A stretch of DNA of 64,000 nucleotides, from the NCBI GenBank assembly GCA_024362935.1, contig JANCRA010000004.1:28077121-28141120 (forward strand), read 5' to 3'. The notes under the pieces were generated by a model. It saw only the letters and a program-made list of their open reading frames with translations. It was not told the DNA's origin and searched no databases. The position numbers and the translations under genes were made by a program. Origin of the DNA: Setophaga petechia (Eukaryota; Chordata; Aves; Passeriformes; Parulidae). This document shows positions 46,380 to 60,359 of the stretch, in pieces (position 1 is the first letter of the stretch; every line of letters begins with the position of its first letter).

Positions 46380-49300
46380 TATGTTTGTTTGGAAGCATAA
46401 AATGAAAACTGATTTGAGATTCACAGAATTTTAGTATTTTCTCCTGATCCTTCAGTCTTACATTTACACAAACATAGAACCAACACATTTGGCCTATTCC
46501 CAGACCTTTGTGGAAATCAGTGAAGTAAAGACATTTTGTTGCTCCGCAGATGAAAGCATGCCATTTTGCAACTAGGCTTTTTTACAAATGCAAAATGTTG
46601 GGCACAAGGGGACATCTGCTGCCAGCAAGAGGCAGCGCATGAAGGCATTTGAACATTGAGTTCGTGTAACAATGTTGAAGGAAAGTAAAAGTTACAGATG
46701 TCACCAACTATTGCAACTAAATTATTTTTAAAGTATATGGAGCTTGTGTGGGATTGGTTAGCAGACTTGATCCAGTACCTAGAAAATACATCAATGAATA
46801 AAAGGCACGAGTAATACTAACATACTTCTTTAAAATCTGTTCAATATGTAAAGCGTGTCAGAGCAATTGTTAGGGGAATTTTAGATTGGGGCACAGTGAT
46901 ATTTCACTGGGGAAAAAAAGTACTATTTATTCTTGATATCATGTCTATTTTTAGTTGAGTAATTTTAATGAAACACTGTTATGTTAGTTTTCCATTTGGA
47001 AAATCTGTACCACACATTAGACAGCTGCTGAAGCTTCTTTCAAACATACATTTCTCTATATTTATGGTGTTTTATTCTTTAGGAGACTAATAAAATGCAT
47101 TTCTGATCAGTAAGAGTATTTCTATTAATTTGGGCCCTTTAGTCTAAAAGTTAAGAAACAGACAATGTATTGTAAAGACAAAACTGAAATATTGAATACA
47201 ATTGTGTTGCTCATATCTGTCATAAGGGGTTTTTGAAATATTTTTTGACTTCCGAGTGCAGCACATTGTCAGTGTGTTCACTAGAAACAACTATAAACAT
47301 TGTCTCATGTGCTTTGTTGATGAAAATATTGTAGCAGTCAGGAGCTGCTCAAGCTCAGCTAGTTAGAGCAATTTCAAAGAAGATAAATCAAAATAATCAT
47401 GGAGATCAGAAAAAATGTGAAAAATATATCACAGCTCTGAACTATATGGACTGGCTCTGTTTAAAGAAATCCAGCAAAACCAACAAAAAAACCAAGCAAC
47501 CTTACAGAAAACCCACAAAACACAAAGGAGTGTAGGAAAAGGCTCAGAATAGCATGCATCCCCTATTTTCTAGGCTGTATCTATGATTTAGTGTATTAAT
47601 GACAGAAAAAATATGCATACACCACAGATTTAGGATACCATACACACTGTACATAGATCTTAGCCTTAACAGTGCTCAGAAATCTAATATTTCCCTGCTT
47701 GGTGCCTTGCACCAAGTCCATAGGTAGTTCTGTCTCTGGTTTCCACCTGAAACTCTGGCTATTGGAGCTTTGTTTATGACCCTGACACTGCTGTGAATGG
47801 GGTAAGACCATCTCCCACCCAGAAGGTAATATTGTAGTTGCACCTGGAAGACCCTTGAGCTGCGCTCTGCCACCCACCAAGGGAACACTGCTGACTCAGT
47901 TTGTCAGGATGAATCTGAAAAAAATTTCCATTTTTTGGACCAAATCTCGGATAAGATAATTTTTCACCCGGGCCACAAAAAACCCACAATAACAATAAAA
48001 GCAAACCACCTTGAAAACAGAGCTCTTTACATACATTTCCTCCCTGGGGGAAGGATGAAAGTACAAACAACATGTGGTTGATGTTAGCCATGCTGTTTTA
48101 AGCCCTAGCAGAAGCTCAGACAGCACGGGAATAGGTGCTGAGTGAGAAAACACAAGCAGTAGAAAAGTGGTCCTTAGGTAATTTCTGAGGGGGATTGCAA
48201 GTGCTGAAATGGAAAGACACACTGATGTTGCAGAAAACATTTTTGCTAGGATTATTAGGAAATAGACTGTTGAAGGGGGAGCTTAACATGTGATGAATAA
48301 TCCATTACCTGGTTTTTATTATTCAAGTTACAGCAGTTGGCCCTCAAACATTTATTAGCCGTTTAATGCAATTAAATTTAATATAAATGAAAATTTTTTC
48401 TTGGTTTTCATTGCTGGGCTTTTTGGGGGAGGAGTTTGTGAGTTTTTATAGGAACAAAAGAGGCTTGATGTTTTTGCTTTTAGCATTATTGATCTATTTC
48501 AAGTCAAGGGATTAGTAAATATTTTAACTGGTGAGGAAAAGATTGCAGTTGTCAAATTTCATTTTTAATATTGAGTGGACACCAGAAGGAAAACCAAATA
48601 TAATTCTGGGCCCCGTTTTGGGCTGTTAGACAGTAAAGACAGTTTTCTATTCTTGTGAAACATATTTTATATTTTCTTATAAGTCAGTAAACATGCAAGT
48701 TCTAAGGCAATAAATATCCCTCAAAGGATTATCTCTTGTTATTGCTTAAACTGCCAATTATATTATGCTGTTGAGCAATTTTTCTATCAGAGATTAAAAC
48801 CAAAAAGCAACTAATCTGTGTAAAATTTCAAGCCAGAAACGTTTAAATGTTGACACTATTTCACTGGAAAAAATGTAATTTCTGTATATGATACACTATC
48901 CTAGATTCTTCCTGTGGCTGGTCACTTGCTCCTGACTATCCTCCTGTGAAGAATGTTGTCTTAACCATGAGGTCTTCCCTCTCTTCTCCACTGTTCAATG
49001 TTAAATGTTTCTACTTATTGTGATCACCGCTCACTCTCTCAGGTTTAATACAAATGTCTTACTACAGCTTGATCTCCACATGGAAATCTTAGTTTGCATA
49101 TATGTACGTCTTCCATCTTCCTTCTCTTTGAGCTCTAGCAAAACATTAGCCCAGGATGATAACAATTTCTGTATTCCATTGTGCTGTGAGCAACAGTGCT
49201 GTGGCTCTATTTTTTCAATTCCTTTAGAAGTGCTGCAAGTAGGTCCGACCCAATGCTTCCTAAAAACATCAAGTTATATTAGTACATATGCAAGCAGTGA

Positions 49301-51884
49301 CTTACAAATGTATGAGCTTTGAACTGACTAGATAAGGACAGTCTTTTATACTTAATGCAAATCTTTTATTGTTGTGCAAGTGCTTTTAAACAATACTGTG
49401 CAAAAGAAAAATTACCAAGTGGTAATATCCCATTGTCAGAGAGAGTGAGTAGAAGTGGAAATCCTTGGTTAATTACAAAAGGTGATGTGTATAACTCAAA
49501 TCTAAGCTATGCTGTCACCTTATGAGTGCAGAGCATGAGGTTTCCTTGTACACTTACCATGTGTACATACACAGATCTGCCAGGGAACTGCAGATACATA
49601 TGTTTCCTTACCACTTAACTGTCCTGGGTAGTCCAATCAGAAAATTAAGGTAACTTTTCTGAACTGTCTTGTAGCCGTGTTCCACAGGAAATAATCTCCA
49701 GATTTTTTTTTTAATTTCAAGTCTCAAACTGTATTAAAAGTTTGTGTCTTTGAATTTAACATCCATCCTGATGTAAATATTTCTGTATTTAAGTTTCATT
49801 GGTATCCTTTGATATTACAGTATAGCTTTGAGCCATGATAAGTTTAAATTTAGTGCTGCTGGTAATTTTTTTTTCATGCTGAAATATAATATTGTGGGAA
49901 ATAGCAACAGACACTTGGACAGTGGCCATCTAAGATATATCTGGGAGATAACAGCAAGATGTCTGGTTCTTACACAGTTGAACAGCTTGCTTCCCCAGGA
50001 GCTAGTTTGCCATAACTACTTTTTTTCATTACACAAAACAAAGTACCTGTGTCTTCTTCACACAGGCCTTTGATTAGCTTTGTACAGCTGCCTTGTCATA
50101 ACAGAAATCTGCAAGTACTGCAAAATGCAAGGAGTTTTATGCAAACATGAAACAATTTTATTGCCTCCTCTAAGTCTCCAGGGAGAGCATTTTCTACACT
50201 GTGCCACCATAGCATGTTTTTGCTAATTAGGCAGCTGCTGCTCTGTTATGATTTTGGTTATAGAGACCATTCTGTCTCTCACCCCGGTAATTATGTTCAG
50301 CAATTGACACTTTGGTGCCTTAGATTGCTACCTGTTTGGGACGGGGATCAGCTGGCTTTATTTGGTGGTCTTCTCTTATTATATTATAAGGAGTGTGCAG
50401 CAAAGGACTATGTGCAGTACTGCAGTGCAGAAATATATCAAGGGGAAAGTGCTAAAGGATCAGCTATTTATAGCTGTTCTTGGTAGACAGTTGCACGGGT
50501 TAGGCATCTTTGTGCCTTTACACATGTAAATGAGAAATTAGTTTTTCTTTTGCAAAACAAGAGTCAGGACTTCAGATTATATAAACCTTTTATTGCAGTG
50601 CTTAAAAAGAGAACTTTCAAAAGCTGCTGGTCTTCCTTCCCAAATGTAAGGGCTAGCAATTAAGAAAGTCAGCATGCTCTATGAAATCTCTGATGGTTAT
50701 GAAGCGCAACCTCATTTTTTGTATTCACCCACTGTTTTTCTCACTCTTTTTTATTTTTCTTTTACTAAACATCTGAGAAACCCACCAAATATCAATACAA
50801 CTTCATTGATATAAGGAGAACTCCAAATATTTCTTAGAACAGTTAAATCCTCTTTACTGTTTATAAAATTCTATTTTATCCAACCAATATGCTCAATTTT
50901 ATTCTGCCAATATGCTCTCAAATATCAGATGCCCTGGAGGCTATGGCTGTGGCAGAATCAGTCATCACCCACTTTTCTCTGCCAGTCAAAAATGCACACT
51001 TAGCTGCTGCTGAATTTCTGCATGTTAAAATGGCCGGTGTTGGGTAGTGCTTACTTTCTGGACTGGAAACTAGTGGTTCATTCCTCACCCATGTATCTAT
51101 TTCAGCCAGGTACTAACTTGTGGAAATTGTGGTAAATTTAGTTATTCTGCTGCAGTTTAATCTACTGGTGTTCATAAGTAAGCACACATCCATGTGTGAA
51201 GTACTAAAATAAAGAATAAAGTAGCTGACAAGCTGGAAAGGGTTGTGCTACCCAGTCTAATCTAAACACAGTCATGATGTCAGAAACTAATAACAAGGTG
51301 TAAGAGTCTTCATAGTGTAATGGGCAGACTCTAAATTTAGTTGTATTCGCAGTCTTTCTTCCACAGGTCTCCCTTGGAAACTTCTGCAAGGAAAGATGTA
51401 ATTAGGAAATTATTGAAATGATCTAATGACATTGTTATCTCCTATTTCTATGGTTACTTCATAGTTTGAAGAGGAAGAAATGTTACTGACAGGTAATAAC
51501 CTGCATGTGCATTGACAATTGACATTCCTATCTTACAAGCTTTCAAGCTTGCTGATTCAATTCTGCTAAACTCAATCACCATTCATGCCAATAGTACATT
51601 AGCTTTTCCGGTTTTTTTAAATTTGTTGTATTTCTTCTTATGATTTTCCACTATACCTCAATTGTATTTTAAGCTATATTAAAACAGATTGATCTAGCAC
51701 TGATAGAAAAATTAACTGGAATGATCAGATCTTAACAGAATTATGTACTCTCAAGTTCAATGACTCAAATATCTATTTCATTTTTTTTTTTCTTATTACT
51801 CACTCTGCAAAACAACAATGAATTTACTGAATTACCTCAGGATTAACTAAGAATTTTTCTATAAAATTGTTGTGGTAATTTTGG

Positions 51885-51898
51885 CCACTAGAGAGCAG
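51885..51898 (+). promoter_or_regulatory. CTCF-like motif in the upstream intergenic region
   Basis: The plus strand reads CCACTAGAGAGCAG, one mismatch (A for G at position 10) from CCACTAGAGGGCAG. Its orientation is opposite to the two motifs at SPTLC1. A weaker candidate, CCAGCAAGAGGCAG, lies at 46622-46635 on the same strand. Confidence 0.4.
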
Positions 51899-54341
51899 AT
51901 TTGCACTGTAAAGAGTAATGCATGCTCATCTGAGATGTCAAGGCTGGGAATAGCATCCTGTGAATGGAACTTGGTAATATGCATGTATTAATATCTTCTT
52001 CTGAAAGCTACTTTAGATTCCTTCCTAATTATTATAAATTGTTTCTTTCTGAAACTATAGTGGTTAAAAGTTACATGAGTTTGAGCACTTCAATAAAATT
52101 CTACAATTCTTGTTACATTAACCTAAAATTCAGGAAGGAATAAAACATTAATTATACTGTTTCAAGTATACTAACCTGGTAGATGTTATATGAACTGATA
52201 GAAGATAATTAGCTCAAATTAGTTGATGTCTAATTCTTAAATGCTTCACTCTCTTAAATCACCTTTATTATCACTCTTAAAGTCCTTTATTTGGACTTTC
52301 TATTAAGGTTTATCTAAGAGCAACTTGGACACACCTTTTGGCTATTGAGATATTGCAAAAGTACCTATGGTGGGGCAGGGCAGGGCTTTCACATTCCGTT
52401 TTCTGACAATCTGAAAGGAGCAAGGACTTGTCAAAAGGAGAAAAAGCTCAGAAACCCTGTTGTGTGTCCAAACACATCACAGAACTGTAATATTCAGGGG
52501 GTAATTCTTAGTTTGTTAAAATCAGTAGTTGTGCTAATTCTTTGATGAAATAGGTGTAAACCTAAGATTTACAGTCAGGCAAATACCCTTACACATTGCA
52601 TCCTTCAATTGAGGACACTTAATAGATATCAAAAGTGATATTTGGTATGGAATTTGTTTATATTTAGAGATACTATTTTGATATATATTTTGATACATAT
52701 TTGTAAAATAATGTTTATTTTTAAACACTTCAAGATGTTTTTATTGCTTCACTAGCACACCATGGAGAAAAAGTGCTGCTGAAAAAAGTTACAAACTGAC
52801 ATGGTCAGTGTGACAACCAAGATTCATGGGCCAACAGTGGTTTATCCCTTACATTATTCTGGTAGTACATACTGGTATATTAGGTAGTACATATTCTACA
52901 CATGCAGTTTGCTAGCTGAGTTAGAAGCCAAACATACAATATCCTGTGATCACTGCAGGATGCTTGAAGACTTCAACAGTTGATTCTTCTTCTACTCAAT
53001 TTTCTTTGTTGTGTTCTGTCCACTCGAATGCATGTACTGGTCATAAAAGGCAGTATTATAGCTCTGAAGATTTGAAAAAATATCTATATCTGAAGCAGAG
53101 AGTGTTTTAAGTGTCCTATGATCTCATTTAAGATTATAGGTTCTAAGCACAGAAAATCTAGCCTATATAACAGTTGTGTATCTCTTGTGAGGTGTGGCTT
53201 GAATGTTAAGAACCACAACAATTTCAAATTAAATTTTAATCACCTCTGAGTTATGTGACAGATCCCTTCTGTGAGGAGATTGAGAGAAACATTTATTTCA
53301 CTTAATCTTGTTATACTCAAAAAATCGATGAATATATTCTTGGACATTTTTACCATATGCTTGTTCTCTGTTTTGGCTGAACTGACCGTGGAAAAACAAA
53401 TTAAACTGAGATGTATAAAACTTGACTAGGAAGAGAAATTCAAGTGCATGTCCTCAGAAAACTTCAACCATAAAATCTTTTGTTACTCAGATATTCTAAA
53501 GTGCTTCTGGACTGAATCTGTTCTCCCAACTATACTCTCACTATTTTTGCCTTTGTGATATCTACTTGTTACTGGAGAACAAGATGATGGGAAATAAAAA
53601 ACATATCTCTCTACTCCCCAGACAGGTACAACTTCTTGGCTGCTGTACTGTACATAGAAATTATATAATTGTTTTTTAAATACTAGGGTTTAATGATAAC
53701 CTAATATCATTTAAGCAGGGTTGAAGGTTCCTATGAGTAAAAGATGGTGAAATCCAGTTCTCTTCAGCATTTCAGAAAGGAGATATGAGAATGATCAGCT
53801 ATGGTTCAGTCTTGTCATATGATGTGCAATGATATGATGTGTCATTTGCTTTCTTCCTAAATAATCAAACAGTATGTTTCCTTTGTCATTCCATGAGGTT
53901 TATTTCCCTAGATCTCCCTAGAGTTTCAAATATACTAGGAGATGTCCCTCTCCTTGTCTAGTAATTTGTCCATCCATGATGAGGATCTGAGAATTCCACA
54001 ACCAGCACCACAACCATAACCCTTGCTGATGTCACCTTGACGATGTCCCCTAGGGTTCACTGAGATAAGAACTGGACCCCTCAACAGCTGATGGCAGAAT
54101 CCAGCTCAGCAACTTGGGTCATGGCTGCTTCTATTCCTTTAAGACAGCTACATTATTATAGACATTAAGTAAGGAGCGAAGCTTCAGCAGAATTTGTGCC
54201 TGCTACTATATCCAACTTAGCTATGCTAGGACTCTCAACTGGATGTACATGGTATGGTTTAAGTATTACCCCTTTGGTTAATTGCCATGCTTTCAGCCCA
54301 ACTACAAGGAAGCAGAAGTTGGTCCTAAGCATAGCCAATTC

Positions 54342-54371
54342 ATGAGAAACCAACTGATGAGAAACCAACTG
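54342..54371. repeat. Exact 15-bp tandem duplication
   Basis: ATGAGAAACCAACTG occurs twice with no spacer (54342-54356, 54357-54371). It is a recent small duplication in intergenic DNA with no evident function. Confidence 0.85.
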
Positions 54372-57029
54372 TTGCCCTGAAATACTTAACACAGTAGGAA
54401 AGTGTGTTAAGTGTAAGTCAAAGCAGTATTTCTTTGGGCAGTAATGAAGTCAGATTTATAGTGCTGAGTGGGCAGCGTATTACTGGGCTTAATTGTAATT
54501 CCACTATGTGCAACTACCATTTCTTCCCCACTTTATCATTAATGACAAGAAAGTGGGACCAAGAGGAAGTGTTCTCTGATCAGTGGTTTTATAATTGCAA
54601 TTTTATTTACTGCCATCAACACAATCAGAAAATCTGATTTTTCATATCACCGATAGCAAAAAAAAGAAGCAAAACACAACTTCCTCCTTAGTCTGTCCAA
54701 CTGAATTTCCCAATATTTGCAGTTTTGCAGAAACTTTGCTAAGCCTTATGTTTTAGTTCTGCTGACAGAGTACAGCAATTTTTTTAAGACTGATAGAAGT
54801 CAGAATATATCTTCTACCATTTGATGGAAAAAAATTCAGGCTAGATTAGTTGATTATTTATACATTCAACCTAGACAAGTAGTTTGTTGCATAGGGTGAA
54901 ATTAAGCACTGAGCCACAGTGGATCATGGAGAGTGGACTAGCCTATGCAGTAAGTTTTGAAGTTCTGGAGTTCTTGCATCTCTTCCTTCTAATCCATATG
55001 CAATTTTTTCTATCCTCCTTAGTACAGTATTCCTCCTGTTTAGCATGGAAATGCCAAGCTTATACTCCCACAGATTTTTGAAAAATAGATCTGTAACTAG
55101 TCAGAAGCTTCTGCTTATTGCAGGGAAGTGTGATTTCTTCCTGTAGCGTCGACTCCCGTTGTGCCAGAATGATCTTTGAGATTCAGGGGGAAAATAGCAG
55201 TGGCTATTTTAAATGTTGTAATGTTAATCAAAAGCTACCATCCAGTATCTAGTTCCAACTGAGAACATTATCAAAGTATTTCAGATTCTTTCTAATAAAT
55301 CCCTGCTTTCTATGTGCCAGAAATATCTAGGACTATGTCATAGTATTGACTTTGTTCTTCTCTCTAGGACATATGGTTTCACAATGTGAAAGAGTATGTG
55401 AAACAGCCTCTGAATAACAGCACTTAAAAACTATAATTTTCATGGAGTAGTGCTTGTCAAGAGTACCTTCAAGCAGTGGCTCATATTAAATATTCAAACC
55501 AGGACATCTTCTAGTGTTAAGGTGCCAAACTGCAAAGATAGACTGGCAGTGAAATGTAATGATGTATAAATATTGGAGTGTATCAAATAAATATATTGCA
55601 GATGTTCAAATTAAAGTGGAATAGATGAATTTTAGTTAATAAGATTTATGCAGATTATTTAGGCTGGTTGAAGATTGTCATGTATGCTCATTTCTTAAAC
55701 TAGGGAAGACTCCAGCAGAAACTTAAGTAAGGATTCCAGCCATTTTTGCTCTTCTCTAAAGGCCTTCAGACTTCAAGCATAGTAAATATGTATATTTAGT
55801 GCAGTACCTTCTTACAGTACTGATGACTTTTTTAACCTTATGTTGATGTTAGATAAAAGAAGGTTTGTTGTGTATGTGATACTACTTTTCATTACTGTGC
55901 AGCATTAACCCGGAACTCAGGAGAATGAAGTTGGATTCTCAGCACAAATGAATATTTCTAAGTGTCTCAGTCTTACTTCACTTGTAAAGAAGTGCAAGAA
56001 ATTTTATTTCTCTGGTATGATACATCATAGAATTTTGAGGTACTCACATGCTAAAGAAGCAGAAAAAATATTTAATATTGAATGCAAAATTTTAATATTT
56101 GCACAGAAGAGCTAGCTAGATCATTGTACTCTCTTTACCTTTCAGGTGTTCAAGGATGTGAAATAAGCCTCCTAGATTAATGTGAGAAGAAAAATACCCA
56201 CTCATGATATATTTCCTACAAGCTTTCGTAGTATTCATAGTATACAAAAAGAAAATTATAGTTTTGTTTATCTGACATACCAGTATATTTTCACAATGTT
56301 TTCAAATATTAACAGCAGTATTTCTGAAATATTTCTGTCCTGGGACAATTTTAAATAAATAAGTAGTGTTTTCTGCCACTACAATCAGTCATCCTTTTTT
56401 GCATTGCTAGCACACTTCTTTGAATTCACTGCTTATTTGCTTTTATTCACTTATTTTTGTAAGTTTAAATTATATACATTTTCCTCTGAAAAGAGAATTG
56501 ATGCCATTGTTTTGTCCTGTGTCTTAGACTTAAATAGTTGCATAGTTTTGAAGTTATTTGGTTCTTTATGTAGAGCTAACAAACTCCTCAGATGTCATGG
56601 TCTTTTTCCTTTGAAGATAGTGGAATTGTTATCTTTAAACCAGTAACATAATTAAAAAGTACTGTGAACTTCCTTTCAAATCATTCCAGTTTAATTTGTC
56701 CATATAACTTTTCTGTTCTTTTTATCACTTGTTAAAGAGACATGATTTACAATACTTATTATTGTGCAATGCTGCTTTTGAAGAAATGCATTAGATTTCT
56801 GAAAGTGATTGCATAAAATAAAAGACTCTCTGCCTCTTGAGGCTCATTCATAACCAGAACAGAAGCTGAAAAAAATTTTCTTCTTTTAGACACCTCTCAA
56901 AATGTCTGTGTCACAGAGTCAGTTCTGCTTTGTCTTGCCCAGTTGACTTCTTCAGGAAGAGGAGGAAGGGCAAATCTCTATATGGGTAGTTTTGGGAAAG
57001 TCACTAAAAACTTGTAGTCAGATCTCTAA

Positions 57030-57064
57030 ATAAAAAAAAAAAAAACAAAAACAAAAAAAAAGAA
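57030..57064. repeat. A-rich low-complexity tract
   Basis: A runs broken by single C and G residues, with no coding content. Confidence 0.8.
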
Positions 57065-60000
57065 AATGAAAATTTTAAAAAGTCCTCATGGACAGTATGT
57101 CCTTTACTAGTAAAATGGTTTACATTTGTACATTGTGAATGATTCATTATTATTATTTCTTTATGCAAACCCAGGAAAGAGAAGATAAATGCTTATTCTC
57201 CTACCACTGAGCTCTCTTTAACCAGAGATCTCAAATGTTTTAACTTTTTGGACAACCCACGGGTCTATGCTTTAGCTTTCCATTGCATTTAAAATAAGAC
57301 ATAAGAAATCAGCAAGAAAATCCAGTGCCTTCTTTATTCTGAATGTTGTGTAAGTGAAAAGCTGACCTCACCTGGATGTTTTCACAATTAAATACTTTGA
57401 AGGTAGAATGTGCATTCAAGGAATGCTGTAGTGCCAATGGCTCAGCTGGTGTGTTGAAATGAACTGCGAAGCCTGGCCAGTTAAGGCTGTTGAATGAAAT
57501 ATTTGGGGATTACAACAAACTACAGGATCAGTTCTTCTGAAACTTTTTGTGATAGGGAGGTCCACCTTCACATCCTCCCACTGTTCCCAAATCCTGAACT
57601 TTGGAACTGTAACAAAAAAAAATCTTCTTAGTCCTATTTACCTCCTTTGATAAGCACAGAGAGCAAATGAATGAAGTGCAGCATAGCAATACACCCTGAA
57701 ATACAAATCAAACCAGGATATACATCGCAGGCATCAGTGAGGAAGAGGATTCTGCCAGCACAAAAGCAGTGAACCTGTATGGGTTGTTGCTGCTTGCTCT
57801 TTTTGTAATGGGTGCTGGTGAATATTGTCATCAAGAAGCAAGATACAGGACCAAATCAATTTCTGTAGATACTGAAAGATCAAAATAATAATGACAGACT
57901 GAATTCAGAGCATTCTTCTTCCACCTTGTCTGGTGCTGCCTCTAAGCAAGGGGGAAAGTCCTACTGCCATAAGAAAACACTGGAATGATCATGGATGATT
58001 GTCTGATCCTGATTTGAAAAGATTAGAGTACCAATTTCCAACCTCTGGGTATTTTTTTACTTCGTTTGATTGAGATTTTTCTTGGTTTGTTGGCTTGGTT
58101 TTTTGGGCGCAGGGCGGGAGTGTATTTTGTACTTCTTGTTTATTTGTTTGCTTTTAATTTTGTTTTTAGAAGTATTTTGTCCAAAATCAAATTTTAATGT
58201 AAAATTGTTCTATGAAGGACAAAGTAAGCTTGAAGATATGCTAGAGGCTTCAGAGGAGCTAAGAAATGAGAAGAATTTTAGTTAAAATCCTACTTTTTAG
58301 TAGTTTTTCAGCTATTACAGAAAAAAGCTATGGGATCATCCTTGCATCCTCTGGCCTATTCCTTTGAGAAATTATCAAAACTATGATTTTATTGCATTGC
58401 AGACCTGGAGGCCCTTCTTCTTTCTTGAGTTCCAAATACACATGGGGTATTTTGTCAGCCTTCCATCCTATGCAGGTTTTGAAAGTGTATTTGGCTGAAA
58501 TTTAATTTTGTCTTGCAGCAGTATTTAATTAACCTTTGTCCCTCTGAGATGAAGATTTAAAACTGTCAGTAAGTCTGTTATCTATCTCAGTTTTCACAGG
58601 TAATTGTTAAATTGAGCTGACAAAATACTCCCTCAGAAAGAACATTGTCAATTTTGGTAGCAATCTGTGAGGAGCTCTTTGGTACTAGTAAGCCTGTAGA
58701 GGCAGTAACTGATAAAACAAACATAACCATCTCACATTGTGTGTTCAGCCTCTACTGATGACTCAGGCTCTTTTTCTACACAGAATGAACTCAGGATTAT
58801 TGGCTAAACTACACATGTCCTTTCCCACCAGGCACAGTACTGTAGGTCCTGTTTAATGCATAATCCACAGCATAAGGTACTGCAAGAAACAAGGCTGCCT
58901 CTCTATACCTTATTTATTCTAGGCAAACCGCATAAAAGGATGGATTAAAATGCTGACTCAAGAGATCCCTAATTTATGTCACCATTATATTACAGACTTG
59001 TCTCAGCAAAGATGACTCAGCTCTTCAGTGGTGAAGTAATTTCCTAAATTGTAACACAGCTATAGAATGTCACATAGATTGCCCAGAAATTACAGTGGAA
59101 GGCAGAAGGCAAGAGAAGTGATGCAACTGTTTTTCTTCTCTAGATTTCTCCCTGGTTTTTTATTTGGTTGGTTTTGGCAGTCTCCTAAGATGTTTCTGTT
59201 CAGCTAAACACCAGGTACTTAGCTGCCAGTGTGCAAACCTCACTCCACTGACTTCAGGCTCCATCTTCTCAAAAACTCTGAGGTCAGCAGTCAGCTACTG
59301 ATCTTGGTGACAAGTGCAAACACAGATAGATTTTGTCAGCCACAGTGGAGCCATTCCAAGTAAACCATGTTTTAATAGATTGGAATCTGGCCTGCTTACT
59401 AATTCCTTTTACTATAGTATTTGTGGAAAGTGGAAAGAGAAAATGAGAGAATTCTTGTCCAAGAAGAAGAGTTTACTCAGTTGCCTAGTACAAATATATA
59501 AAGGAGGTAAGTAACAGGACCCATTTTTTACCTCAGTTGCAGCATCTCAATGTCCTGATGCAGGAAAACAACAGAATTAATCACAGATTATGCTAATTAC
59601 TTTCTTCCAAAAAGATATTTTATTTAAGGACTTTATTTGGTCAGATGAAAATGATTGATCCTTAAATTTAGGTATTTCTTCCTTTCCTGGCAAAAAAGAT
59701 ATCAACACACACTTGTTCACATAGACTTTCAAGGTATCTGTCTGTCATAGTTTAGAGTTGATACTCCCAGTATTTTATGTACATCTTGAAGCTGCATTTT
59801 ACAATAAATTTGCCGTACTTGGAGCATCAGGGAATTCCCAGCCACCATGCTGTTCTCATCAAAAGCCACTTTGCAACATGTAACCCTGGGCGTCCTGCAA
59901 CTGTCCCCTCAGCTCTTCAGTCTTCACTATTTTGCAGCAGATTTACTTATTTTGACTCTTTTTTTTTTTTACAGCACTTTACTTTTTTTACAAGTGTCTT

Positions 60001-60359
60001 TTGCCTTTCCAAAAATAAATCTGGGCAATTTCTACTGTATTCTCAAGTTCTGTAGCTCACAATGTGTTACATAGAGCAATTTTAGTTGCTACATTCATAA
60101 CCTGCTTCATTATTCATAGCATGTGGTGTTTTTTCCCACTAGTCACATAAACCAGGAACAGGTGTCTGTTAAAATCTACAAATGTTCTTTCTTAATGAAA
60201 ATGAAGACAATAACACCTGTTGGGTTACAATTGTGTGCTCCTTATCTTCAGATACTTCTTAATACATAAAATACACATGAACTTGAAGGAATGCTAAGTA
60301 AGTCTGCAGATGGAAGGCAGAAAGCCCTTGACAAATCAGAGGGCTTGACAATGATCAGC

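Larger units (their letters stand above)
42290..51884. other. Intergenic region with possible regulatory patches
   Basis: No gene recognised. The 44840-45106 and 45562-45843 ORFs (88 and 93 codons) have no known family. Overlapping minus-strand ORFs at 47596-48240 look like an old repeat rather than a gene. AT-rich homeobox-like (about 48350-48390) and MEF2-like (50464-50473) motifs suggest candidate enhancers. Confidence 0.5.
51899..60359. other. Intergenic AT-rich region
   Basis: Apart from the small tandem repeat at 54342 and the A tract at 57030, I see nothing that supports a gene or named repeat. Confidence 0.55.

Noticed and set aside
46264..46488. Lysine-rich minus-strand ORF
   Set aside because: Product of the T-rich tract.
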